A stretch of 23,501 bases of DNA, from contig JALWKG010000076.1 of NCBI GenBank assembly GCA_027081565.1, forward strand, positions 1-23,501, in the 5' to 3' direction. The notes under the pieces were generated by a model that saw only the letters and a program-made list of their open reading frames with translations, had not been told where the DNA came from and did no database searches. This document shows positions 1 through 7,529 of this stretch, piece after piece. The position numbers were made by a program, and so were the translations under genes. Each line of letters opens with the position of its first letter. Position 1 is the first letter of the stretch. Origin of the DNA: Helicobacteraceae bacterium (GTDB taxonomy: Bacteria > Campylobacterota > Campylobacteria > Campylobacterales > Sulfurimonadaceae).

Positions 1-2
1 GT

Positions 3-398
3 ACTAATCCTATATTAATTAATTACGATATAAGGTTTGAAAAGATTTCTATAGCTATAGAGTATATTGGCTCTTCTATTTTCTTTTTCTTAACTGGTAT
101 ACCGAAGGACATTGCTATTATAAAAAATAATATCTCCTTTAGTGATAATATGTTCTTATACATGTTTCTTAAAATGGGATTATTTTCATTTTCATTTTTT
201 TTATTTGGTTATATATACACTTTAATAAAAGCTATAAGAATTTTAAATCTCACAAATAATATTGCCATTAAACCATATGCAATTTTCTTTATTTCTACAT
301 TATTTCCAATGTTCTTTTCAAATCTATTATTATTTTCACCAGTCTATATATTAATTGCTTTAAGTATTGGTGTAATTATCAAAGGAGACAGTATATGA
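3..398 (+). CDS. C-terminal part of a Wzy-like O-antigen polymerase (5' end outside window)
   Basis: The reading frame is open from base 3 without a stop, so the gene starts outside the window. About 131 residues are visible. They are strongly hydrophobic and form three to four membrane segments, with a short loop holding Ser-Asp-Asn (around 141-149) followed by a Met/Leu/Gly-rich helix. That 'SDN' loop near the last helices is typical of Wzy polymerases, which join lipid-linked O-units at the periplasmic face of the inner membrane. The stop overlaps the next start as ATGA (395-398), so the two genes are translationally coupled. The DNA is very AT-rich, as O-antigen polymerase genes usually are. 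A Wzx flippase or other multi-pass protein cannot be excluded from the C-terminus alone. Confidence 0.6.
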   Translation, partial: TNPILINYDIRFEKISIAIEYIGSSIFFFLTGIPKDIAIIKNNISFSDNMFLYMFLKMGLFSFSFFLFGYIYTLIKAIRILNLTNNIAIKPYAIFFISTLFPMFFSNLLLFSPVYILIALSIGVIIKGDSI

Positions 399-1510
399 AA
401 AAGGCATTAGTACATGATTGGTTTTCAGTTTACGCTGGAGCTGAAAAATGTGTAGAAAGTTTTACAAACATTTGGGATGATTTTGAAGTTTACAGTCTTA
501 TAGATTTTTTAAGTCACGAAGATAGGGAAACAATCTTGAAAGGTAAAAAAGTTCATACTTCTTTTGTACAAAACCTTCCAAAAGCCAAAACAAAATACAG
601 AAACTACTTGCCTTTTTTTCCATTGGCTATAGAACAACATGACCTGAGTGAGTATGATGTCATCCTTTCATCTTCTCATGCAGTAGCTAAAGGTGTATTG
701 ACGCACTCTAATCAACTTCATATATCTTATGTTCATACTCCTATTCGCTATGCCTGGGATCTTTACCATCAGTACTTAAGAGAAAGTGGTTTAAACACAG
801 GATTAAAAGGGAAAGTGGCAAAATATTTTTTACACAAGATTCGTATGTGGGATATAAGTACCAGCAACAGAGTGGACCACTATATTGCCAATTCTCATTA
901 CATAGCTAGAAGAATCAAAAAAGTTTATGGAAAGGAATCTACAGTAATCTACCCCCCTGTGGATGTAGAGCGATTTAAGCTATGTGAAAAGAAAGAAGGT
1001 TTTTATCTTACTGCTTCAAGAATGGTACCTTATAAAAAAATAGACTTAATTGTAGAGACATTTTCTAAAACCGACAAAAAGCTAGTGGTTATCGGCACTG
1101 GTCCTGATATGGAAAAAATAAAAAAATTTTCAGGAAACAATATAAAATTCTTAGGTTTTGCAAGTGATGAAGTGCTACTTGAGTATATGCAAAAAGCAAA
1201 AGCATTTGTTTTTGCAGCAGAAGAAGACTTTGGTATCGTGCCGGTTGAAGCCCAAGCTTGTGGTACTCCTGTAATCTGTTTAGGTAAAGGTGGGACGAAA
1301 GAGACTGTCATTGATGCTGTAACTGGAGTGCATTTTGAAGAACAAACATTGGAAAGTTTGACTAAAGCTATAGAGAAGTTTGAAACATTAGAGTTCAATC
1401 CTATAGAGATAAGAAAACACTCTTTAAAGTTTTCTAAAGAGAGATTTGAAAAAGAGATAGAAGCTTTTGTAAATCAAAAGTATGAAATATTTAAAAAAGA
1501 GAGGTTGTAA
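395..1510 (+). CDS. GT4 glycosyltransferase, WbaZ-like (probable mannosyltransferase)
   Basis: This 371-residue cytoplasmic enzyme likely transfers a sugar from a nucleotide donor to the growing lipid-linked O-unit. The N-terminus (KALVHDW, then GAEK near residue 15) is the acceptor-side Rossmann start seen in the WbaZ-like GT4 group. The C-terminal domain has the donor-binding EX7E motif (EDFGIVPVE) followed by AQACGTPVI. The start is fixed by the ATGA overlap with the upstream gene and a GGAG a few bases earlier. manC follows directly, which supports GDP-mannose as donor. That choice is inferred from context; the GT4 fold assignment comes from the motifs. Confidence 0.85.
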   Translation: MKKALVHDWFSVYAGAEKCVESFTNIWDDFEVYSLIDFLSHEDRETILKGKKVHTSFVQNLPKAKTKYRNYLPFFPLAIEQHDLSEYDVILSSSHAVAKGVLTHSNQLHISYVHTPIRYAWDLYHQYLRESGLNTGLKGKVAKYFLHKIRMWDISTSNRVDHYIANSHYIARRIKKVYGKESTVIYPPVDVERFKLCEKKEGFYLTASRMVPYKKIDLIVETFSKTDKKLVVIGTGPDMEKIKKFSGNNIKFLGFASDEVLLEYMQKAKAFVFAAEEDFGIVPVEAQACGTPVICLGKGGTKETVIDAVTGVHFEEQTLESLTKAIEKFETLEFNPIEIRKHSLKFSKERFEKEIEAFVNQKYEIFKKERL

Positions 1511-1511
1511 A

Positions 1512-2936
1512 ATGACAAATATAATACTATGCGGTGGTTCAGGTACACGGCTCTGGCCTATCAGTAGGTCTTTAATGCCAAAACAGTTTGTAAAACTATT
1601 TGGAGACAACTCCCTTTTTCAACTCACCGTAGAGCGCAATGCTAAGGTCTGCGAAAGACAGTTTATAGTCTCAAACCAAGACCAATACTTTCTAGCCCTT
1701 GACCAATTAGAGGCGTTAGATAAAACAGATAGCAAATACCTGCTAGAACCTGTAGGAAGAAATACAGCTCCCGCTATCGCTTTAGCCTGCATGGCTTTAG
1801 ATAAAGAGGAAATCGTTTTAGTCACACCATCAGATCACTTAATCAAAAATGAAGAGGCGTACTCCAAAGTTGTTGAAAGAGCGATAGAACTTGCCAAAAG
1901 AGACAACCTAGTTACTTTTGGAATAACCCCTAACTTTGCGGAAACTGGTTTTGGGTATATTCAGGCCAAGCCTGAAAATAATGAATGTTTAGTTTTAAGT
2001 GTTGAATTGTTTAAAGAGAAGCCTGATTTAAAAACTGCTGAAAATTACTTGAAAGAAAATTCAAAATTGAGCATCCAAAATTTACCATTAAAATATTACT
2101 GGAACTCGGGTATGTTCATGTTTAAAGCGGGTGTATTTCTTGAAGAGTTGAAACAGTACGCACCTGAAATCTATAATGCCACTAAAAAGGCACTGGAGAC
2201 ATCCTCAAGCGATGGAAAGATGATCCGTATCTCAAAAGAAGATATGTTGGCTATCCCTGAGGATTCTATAGACTATACAGTGATGGAGAATTCTAGTAAG
2301 GTCAAGGTAGTTCCCTCAGACATTTCGTGGTCTGATGTCGGAAGTTTTGATGCCCTGTATGAAGAACTTCCACTAGATGAAAATGGGAACACTCTTAATG
2401 ACAAGCATATCTCTGTTGACAGTAAAAACAATCTTGTTTATGGAGATGATAAGACCATTGCAACGATAGATGTAGAAGATCTCATCATCATTGATACGGG
2501 TGATGCACTACTGGTCTCTAAAAAAGGTAGCTCTCAAAAGGTCAAAGAGGTCGTTGAACAGCTAAAAGATCAAGACTCACAACTGCACCACATCCATGAA
2601 ACAGCACATCGTCCTTGGGGTACGTACACTGTTCTTGAAGACACTCCAGGCTATAAGATAAAACGCATTGTTGTCAAACCAGGTAAACGATTGAGTCTTC
2701 AAAAGCATTACCATAGAAATGAACACTGGATCGTAGTGAGTGGTACAGCTACTGTAACCGTAGGCGAAGAGACAAAGATCATCCGACCAAACGAATCAAC
2801 ATACATCAAGATGGGTGAGGTACACAGACTTGCCAATGATGGTGTCATACCAGTAATACTGATAGAAGCACAGGTTGGTGAGTATACAGGTGAAGATGAC
2901 ATAGTTAGACTTGAGGATGATTTTAAACGTAGCTAA
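1512..2936 (+). CDS. manC: Mannose-1-phosphate guanylyltransferase / mannose-6-phosphate isomerase
   Basis: ManC makes GDP-mannose from mannose-1-phosphate and GTP, and the type II form also isomerises mannose-6-phosphate to fructose-6-phosphate. The chosen ATG at 1512 gives 474 residues, the normal family length; an in-frame ATG 30 bases earlier lies inside the previous gene. The nucleotidyltransferase signature (LCGGSGTRLWP, then PKQF) starts right at the N-terminus. The C-terminal cupin domain has RPWGTY, the KPGKRLSLQKH run and the metal-binding HYHRNEHW. The gene begins one base after the GT4 stop, with GAGAGG as ribosome site, so the two are one transcription unit. Product acts in the cytosol and feeds O-antigen mannosyl or GDP-sugar derivatives. 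Confidence 0.97.
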   Translation: MTNIILCGGSGTRLWPISRSLMPKQFVKLFGDNSLFQLTVERNAKVCERQFIVSNQDQYFLALDQLEALDKTDSKYLLEPVGRNTAPAIALACMALDKEEIVLVTPSDHLIKNEEAYSKVVERAIELAKRDNLVTFGITPNFAETGFGYIQAKPENNECLVLSVELFKEKPDLKTAENYLKENSKLSIQNLPLKYYWNSGMFMFKAGVFLEELKQYAPEIYNATKKALETSSSDGKMIRISKEDMLAIPEDSIDYTVMENSSKVKVVPSDISWSDVGSFDALYEELPLDENGNTLNDKHISVDSKNNLVYGDDKTIATIDVEDLIIIDTGDALLVSKKGSSQKVKEVVEQLKDQDSQLHHIHETAHRPWGTYTVLEDTPGYKIKRIVVKPGKRLSLQKHYHRNEHWIVVSGTATVTVGEETKIIRPNESTYIKMGEVHRLANDGVIPVILIEAQVGEYTGEDDIVRLEDDFKRS

Positions 2937-2941
2937 CATGT

Positions 2942-2947
2942 TATAAT
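2942..2947 (+). promoter_or_regulatory. -10 box TATAAT before the first Uma2 relic
   Basis: An exact TATAAT lies about 24 bases before the ATG at 2971, with GGAG at 2961 as ribosome site. No convincing -35 is visible, as is common in Campylobacterota. It appears to be the surviving promoter of the decayed Uma2 gene. Confidence 0.5.
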
Positions 2948-2970
2948 TATCGAAATATTTGGAGACTATT

Positions 2971-3376
2971 ATGGGTGCAACTGACTAATACTATTGATGA
3001 ATGTGATAGGTGCGTAGTACTCTCTGAAGAGGACTATAAACTTGCTGACGACATTATTTTACGGCCTAACGTTGTCCTCATTTGTGATGAGCCTCATGAT
3101 GATTACATCACAAAAGCTCCTGAAATCATCGTTGAAGTCATCTCTCCTTCAACCGCAAAAAATAATGAGGGTTATAAATTTCAAAAGTACGAAGCTGAAA
3201 GAGTAATGTACTATGTCATAGTCTATCCTAAAGAGCTTTATGCCAAAGTCTATAAACTAAAGGATGGCAGGTATGATAAGCAGGGGGACTTCACAAAAGA
3301 GCGTTATGACTTCGACGAGACACTCTACAAAGCCTCTGTAGATTTTGAGAAGGTGTTTAAACGTTTTCATAAATAA
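2971..3376 (+). pseudogene. Uma2-family (DUF820) endonuclease-like gene, internally deleted (copy A)
   Basis: The 3' part encodes about 130 residues of a Uma2-fold protein (PD-(D/E)XK-like): DYKLADD, RPNVVLICDE and the APEIIVEVISPST core strand, then the YYVIVYP and YDKQGDF blocks. The well-placed ribosome site and ATG at 2971 read MGAT-D and then a stop. The long frame continues from 'QLTNT' in another phase (a GTG at 2975 could serve). Uma2 proteins normally have about 45 more residues between the initial MGA and this point, so an internal deletion is the simplest reading. The Asp of the usual RPDV motif is Asn here, a further sign of lost activity. Genes of this family are common and often decayed; a short expressed protein from GTG 2975 remains possible. 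Confidence 0.72.
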
Positions 3377-3401
3377 AAAACCGCTCCTAAGTTGAAACTG
3401 T

Positions 3402-3407
3402 TATAAT
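3402..3407 (+). promoter_or_regulatory. -10 box TATAAT before the wbaP-like gene
   Basis: An exact TATAAT lies 20 bases before the ATG at 3427, in the 50-base gap after Uma2 copy A. It would give a leader of only about a dozen bases. No -35 of normal spacing is seen. Confidence 0.5.
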
Positions 3408-3426
3408 TCTACAAAAAGATGACCGT

Positions 3427-4746
3427 ATGAAAACTATATATTCAAAACTTATACTTTTAATTTTAGATCTATTCCTAATAGCACTTTCTATAATTCTTGC
3501 CTACTTTTTACGAGTAACATATGATGGACTATTTCCAAATGTATTCAACCATAATCTAAGTAGTTACCTTTTCTATCTTCCCATATATATTGTTAGTATA
3601 TTAATCTTCACTTACGAAGGCATATATACCAAACGTTTTGACTTCTGGCAAGAGACATTTTTAATACTAAAGTCCCTCATACTATCATTTCTAGTCATAT
3701 TAAGTTTACTTGCTATGACAAAGAGTATTGACAATACATCACGTGTAGTTATTATATTAACATATATGTTTATGGTGTTTTTGATTCCTATTGGCAAAAA
3801 TATCACAAAGAAAAAACTGTTTAAAATGGGATTATGGAAGCGTGAAGCCCAAATACAAGGTGATGATGAGTTTCTTTCAGAAGAGATATATCATAACCAT
3901 TACCTTGGTTATGTTAAACCTGCAGGAAATGAAGCAAAAACTGTATTTATCAATACTAAAAATGTATCAGTTTCTAAATTAAAAGAGATCATCGACAAAG
4001 AGATACGTTTGAGACATGAGGTTATCTTTATCCCAATAGTCAATGATTATAATATGGCAGCATCTCAAACATATGAGCTTTTCAATACACGTACCAATTT
4101 AGTGGTTTTTAAAAACCGCCTCAAAAGTAAATACAGAAATATTTTACATGAACTTTTCAATTACCTTTTAGCCATCTTACTTTTGCCAATTCTTCTACCA
4201 ATAATTGCTATATTAGCAATACTCATAAAAAAAGAGTCTCCTGGCCCTGTCTTTTTTGCTCATAATCGTATAGGTAAAAATGGTAAAACGATTCCTACCT
4301 ATAAGTTTCGCAGTATGTATGCAGATGCTCAAGATAGACTTGAGAAGTTATTAGCTGAAGATGAAGAGATACGTAAAGAATGGGAAACAAACTTTAAACT
4401 TAAAGAAGATCCTCGTGTCACAAAAATAGGGGCAGTCATTCGAAAAACTTCCCTAGATGAATTACCTCAAATTTGGAATGTCTTTAGAGGAGAGATGAGT
4501 TTTGTCGGTCCACGTCCTGTCATACAGCAAGAGATAGATCAATATTATAAAGAAGATGCTGAGTACTACTTTATGGTTAAGCCAGGTATTACTGGTCTTT
4601 GGCAGGTTAGTGGGCGTAGTGATACTGACTATGACTTTAGAATAGAAACAGATAAATGGTATGTTCGCAACTGGTCACTTTGGTTAGACATTGTAATACT
4701 CTTTAAAACTGTTAAAGTTGTTCTTTTTAAAGAAGGCGCCTATTAG
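3427..4746 (+). CDS. wbaP: WbaP/WcaJ-type undecaprenyl-phosphate sugar phosphotransferase (O-unit initiating enzyme)
   Basis: This 439-residue inner-membrane enzyme would start O-unit synthesis by moving a sugar-1-phosphate (hexose, often galactose or glucose) from a UDP-sugar to undecaprenyl phosphate. Residues 1-125 contain four to five membrane helices, followed by a degenerate Rossmann-like region. The catalytic bacterial sugar transferase domain starts near 240: a membrane re-entrant helix (243-268), ESPGPVFF, the KFRSM block (293-297), DPRVTKIG (328), the Asp-Glu pair in TSLDELPQ (344-345), GPRPV (361) and PGITGLWQV. The basic 'KRxFD' run that normally opens the domain reads HELFN, so the usual Asp is Asn. 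Own promoter; flanked on both sides by Uma2 relics. The sugar transferred cannot be read from sequence. Confidence 0.9.
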   Translation: MKTIYSKLILLILDLFLIALSIILAYFLRVTYDGLFPNVFNHNLSSYLFYLPIYIVSILIFTYEGIYTKRFDFWQETFLILKSLILSFLVILSLLAMTKSIDNTSRVVIILTYMFMVFLIPIGKNITKKKLFKMGLWKREAQIQGDDEFLSEEIYHNHYLGYVKPAGNEAKTVFINTKNVSVSKLKEIIDKEIRLRHEVIFIPIVNDYNMAASQTYELFNTRTNLVVFKNRLKSKYRNILHELFNYLLAILLLPILLPIIAILAILIKKESPGPVFFAHNRIGKNGKTIPTYKFRSMYADAQDRLEKLLAEDEEIRKEWETNFKLKEDPRVTKIGAVIRKTSLDELPQIWNVFRGEMSFVGPRPVIQQEIDQYYKEDAEYYFMVKPGITGLWQVSGRSDTDYDFRIETDKWYVRNWSLWLDIVILFKTVKVVLFKEGAY

Positions 4747-4780
4747 TGAGAAGAGTGGTATAAAACTTGCACTAAACAAA

Positions 4781-5112
4781 ATGGATAAACAATCGGTGGA
4801 TTAGATTACTATAAACATTATTCCTATGATAATTGCAAACTAGGGAAAGGCAAATGGGAACTTTATGAAGGGTATCCTGTAGCCATAAGTCCTGCACCGA
4901 TGATCAAGCTATAAACTTCAAAGATATGAGGCTAAAAAAGTAAAATATTATGTGGTCGTTTATCCTGACAAGCTCTATGCCAAAGTTATAAACTCAAAGA
5001 TGGGAAGTATGACAAACAAGGAGACTTTTCAACACAGAGTTTTAGCTTTGATGAGACACTTTGCAAAGCAACTGTTGGTTTTTAAAAGGTCTTTAAACGT
5101 TTTCGAAAGTAA
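4781..5112 (+). pseudogene. Uma2-family gene relic with deletion and frameshifts (copy B)
   Basis: Three pieces of one Uma2 protein are readable in different frames. Bases 4804-4908 encode the N-terminal part (DYYKHYSYD, KWELYEGYPVAISPAPMIK). Bases 4916-4972 encode a C-terminal block (LQRYEAKKVKYYVVVYP). After a one-base loss near 4986 the frame shifts to YKLKDGKYDKQGDF and SFDETLCKATVGF, ending at the TAA at 5110 after KRFRK. A TAA also replaces the Glu codon found in copy A before KVFKRF. The central half, including the EVISPST core, is missing. It is clearly homologous to copy A at its 3' end and lies in the same orientation, so this 505-base gap between genes is a dead gene. Confidence 0.8.
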
Positions 5113-5191
5113 ATTAAATCTTCATAGAAGCTCACATGGTCCTACCTTTAAGTGAGATAATTTTTTGATGCAATTCTTAATGAAGATAGAG

Positions 5192-5197
5192 TATAAT
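5192..5197 (+). promoter_or_regulatory. -10 box TATAAT before wzz
   Basis: An exact TATAAT sits 54 bases before the chosen wzz start at 5252. This argues against the in-frame ATG at 5165, which would lie upstream of the transcript start. Confidence 0.5.
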
Positions 5198-5251
5198 ACG
5201 AGACTATTTTACTTAAAAATCAGTCGAAAAACCCATTATACAAGAGAGACT

Positions 5252-6295
5252 ATGCACCAACATACAGACAGCTTCATACAAGAAGACACCATTGATATTA
5301 GAGAACTTTGGAAAGTTTTAGTACGACGTAAAAAACTTATAGCTCTTGTTACAGGTACACTTACCCTACTTGCTGTTATCTATGCTTTAGTAGCCACTCC
5401 CTGGTATGAGGCTAAAGCCTTTGTTGAGCTAGGAACCTATAAACAAGGTGGAAAAGAAGTTTTACTTGCCGACAGTAATAAACTGGCAAAACGTTTGGAG
5501 GTCGAGTACATTGATATACTTGAAAACATCAAAGATCGTGATGTCAAGATCACTTCCATAAAGCCTCTTAAAAAGAATGCCTCGTTTATAGAGATCAAGG
5601 CTATTGGAAAGAGCAATGATCTCTCCCAAAATGAAGTGTCCAAAGTGGTTAACCAGATCACTCAAAAGCATCAGGCGATCGTAAGTGAGATTAAAGAGTC
5701 AAGAGAGTCTCATCTCAACGACATTAAACGCCAAATATACAGTGTCAAAAACAGTGAACTGACCAAACTTAATGAGTCACTAACCTATGAAAAAACAGTG
5801 CATCTTCCACAACTTAAAGAGAAACTTGAGTTGACTAAAAAGAACATGCTTAAAAATGAAGAGCAGATCAAGGTCCTGACTGACAATATTCGTAAAACAC
5901 AAAACAAAAACCCTTCTCTAACCGCTCTTAATGTTATGGAACGTGGGAGTCTAGAGAGTAAGATATCGAGTCAAGAGATCCGTCTTATCGACATAGAGAC
6001 ATCCATAAAGGCACTTGAAAACAAAACCATAAAACAGCTTGAACGAAAGATCGATATCACTATAAAAGATAAATTGGCCAAGTTGAATGAAAAGCGCTCT
6101 CTTGCAGAACAGGCACTTCTACCACACAACTTTAAAAACTCGGCACTTGTTGGTGAGATCATCATCAGTGACTATCCTGTGAAACCAAAGAAGAAACTGA
6201 TCGTGATCGTTGCCTTTATAACAGGTTTAATGTTGTCAGTGTTTTTAGCATTTTTTCTTGAGTTCATTCAGGCGGGGAAAAAAGAAGAGAAGTAG
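5252..6295 (+). CDS. wzz: Wzz-family O-antigen chain-length determinant
   Basis: This 347-residue polysaccharide co-polymerase would set O-antigen chain length together with Wzy at the periplasmic side of the inner membrane. It has a short cytoplasmic N-terminus (DIRELWKVLVRRKK), a first membrane helix (about 28-48), and a large periplasmic part. The fold's opening strand (WYEAKAFVELG) is followed by a long charged, coiled-coil-rich section (about 125-290). A Pro-containing approach (YPVKPKKK) and the second membrane helix (about 318-338) end the protein. The ATG at 5252, preceded by AGAGAG, is preferred over one 87 bases upstream because the extra residues look like noncoding DNA and a -10 box lies between. 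No tyrosine-kinase domain is fused. The divergence of the periplasmic part is normal for the family. Confidence 0.85.
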   Translation: MHQHTDSFIQEDTIDIRELWKVLVRRKKLIALVTGTLTLLAVIYALVATPWYEAKAFVELGTYKQGGKEVLLADSNKLAKRLEVEYIDILENIKDRDVKITSIKPLKKNASFIEIKAIGKSNDLSQNEVSKVVNQITQKHQAIVSEIKESRESHLNDIKRQIYSVKNSELTKLNESLTYEKTVHLPQLKEKLELTKKNMLKNEEQIKVLTDNIRKTQNKNPSLTALNVMERGSLESKISSQEIRLIDIETSIKALENKTIKQLERKIDITIKDKLAKLNEKRSLAEQALLPHNFKNSALVGEIIISDYPVKPKKKLIVIVAFITGLMLSVFLAFFLEFIQAGKKEEK

Positions 6296-6364
6296 TCGAA
6301 CACTTCAAAAGAAGAGCCTAATTCCACAAAAAAAGCAGTAAATTTGTTTCAGATCCAAACACGG

Positions 6365-6370
6365 TATAAT
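6365..6370 (+). promoter_or_regulatory. Orphan -10 box TATAAT next to the IS30 relic
   Basis: An exact TATAAT is followed by an ATG at 6383 and another in-frame ATG at 6401 (MAPILI). That frame ends at a stop inside the IS end. It may be the promoter and first codons of a gene destroyed by the IS insertion. Confidence 0.35.
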
Positions 6371-6420
6371 CTACTATACTAAATGAGAAACATAGGTTTT
6401 ATGGCGCCAATTCTAATCAT

Positions 6421-7130
6421 AAGTGCAATTTCCACCTAAATTTAACTAGCCAACAACCGACTCATCTCACCAAAGAAGACTTCATAAGGTGTTTTGTAAC
6501 ACAATGACTTTCTAGGACGATGGTTCAGTCTGTTCTGAATCATAATGATCTCATCTTTAGAGACTCCTGTAAATACACTCTTCTTAGGTAGATATTGTCT
6601 GATCAAACTATTGGTGTGATCATCTCTATCAATGCCGTGGTGACAATATCTGCCTGTTTGGATGGGACGTTTTTTATGAGTGCAAACTTGGACTTTCTAT
6701 CAACAGCAGTGACTAATGCACCAATATGATTCTTTCCAATGACAGTATCTATCTCAAGGTCACCGATACAAGACTTCTTCTCTACGATCTTGGGACGCTT
6801 GTCAATCATGGTACGGTCGATGATAGTGCCTCTTGTGTTGTATCTCTTACTACGGTCATGATACTTCTTGTTCTTGTGACGTAACATCTTATACAGTCTG
6901 CCACCATTGGCTTTATTAGCATAGATATAACGATAGATCGTCTCATGAACGACAGTGAACCCAAGATCCATCTTCATACGTCCTGATATCTGTTCAGGCG
7001 ACCAATCCTCTTTGCGCTTCGCTCTGATGTACTTTTGGACTCTTTTAGTGAGTGAAAAGCGTTTAGGTTTCTCTTTGTGCTTCTTACTGCATTTTACTTG
7101 GGCCATCTCTGCTACATAGCCTCTCATATA
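6421..7130 (-). mobile_element. IS30-family insertion sequence relic, truncated and internally deleted
   Basis: The 3' end of the element (transposase side) is probably at about 6421, where an AAGTGCAATTTCC stretch lies just past the transposase stop and would be the terminal repeat. The other end is missing: the coding frame begins in the middle of the transposase and runs directly into HepT-like sequence near 7128. No matching terminal repeat is seen there. The element cannot move by itself. Confidence 0.7.
6442..7127 (-). pseudogene. IS30-family transposase remnant lacking the N-terminus and DDE centre
   Basis: The largest piece (7127 down to 6603, 174 residues) begins at RGYVAEMAQ, after the N-terminal helix-turn-helix would have ended. 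It contains WSPEQISGRM and ETIYRYIYANK, then GDLEIDTVIGKNH with the first catalytic Asp. The frame breaks after MITPIV. In another frame, from about 6604 down to 6442, the IS30 C-terminus resumes (LIRQYLPKKS, QNRLNHRPRKSL, TPYEVFFGEM). The block between, which carries the second Asp (DNGKEF) and the Glu of ERGLNENTNG, is gone. The join is inside the Asn-Gly-Leu-Ile-Arg sequence. So two of three catalytic residues and the DNA-binding domain are lost. Confidence 0.85.
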
Positions 7131-7409
7131 GAGCTCCGCGCTGTCAAAAATTCTATACAGGTTCTTATAGAAAATGCCATAGGTAAAGCAAAACGTACAC
7201 TAAAACACGATAACTGTCCAATAGTCCCTCAAAAAGGTTCAGACACTTTTGAATTCATGTATGATATGGGCCTTATAGAAGATGAAACTTACAGTACAAT
7301 GAAAAGTGCCATAGGTCTAAGAAACGCTATGGTTCACGACTACATGAACTTTAATGATGATATCTTAAAAAATATAGTTCACTCTAGTAGTTACATAGAA
7401 ATCATCTAG
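7128..7409 (+). pseudogene. HepT-like (DUF86) ribonuclease toxin gene, 5'-truncated
   Basis: About 93 residues match the C-terminal two-thirds of a HepT-type HEPN toxin: an amphipathic helix (AVKNSIQVLIENAIGKA), FEFMYDMGLI, and the HEPN motif RX4HXY as RNAMVHDY (bases 7320-7343). HepT normally pairs with an MntA antitoxin nucleotidyltransferase, which would AMPylate the Tyr of this motif. No MntA gene is present in the window. The first helix of HepT is absent because the frame runs backwards into the IS30 relic; any ATG start upstream (7077) lies in antisense transposase sequence. The catalytic motif is intact, but the truncated helix makes a working protein unlikely. Confidence 0.7.
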
Positions 7410-7529
7410 TTTTTGAAGAGTGACACTAACTTTACTGCTGTATAACTCAAACGTATAGAAAACTTCTTTTTACATTGAGCATACCTATTTTCCTTCCCTC
7501 TAAAAATCGTTATAGTTTTAGAGCTTGTC

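Noticed and set aside
5165..5251. Longer start for wzz
   Set aside because: A TATAAT lies inside this stretch and the residues do not match Wzz.
7077..7127. ATG at 7077 as the true start of the HepT-like gene
   Set aside because: The codons are antisense to conserved IS30 transposase sequence, so the frame is accidental.
7410..7529. Rho-independent terminator between the HepT relic and msbA
   Set aside because: No GC-rich hairpin followed by a T-run was found on either strand.
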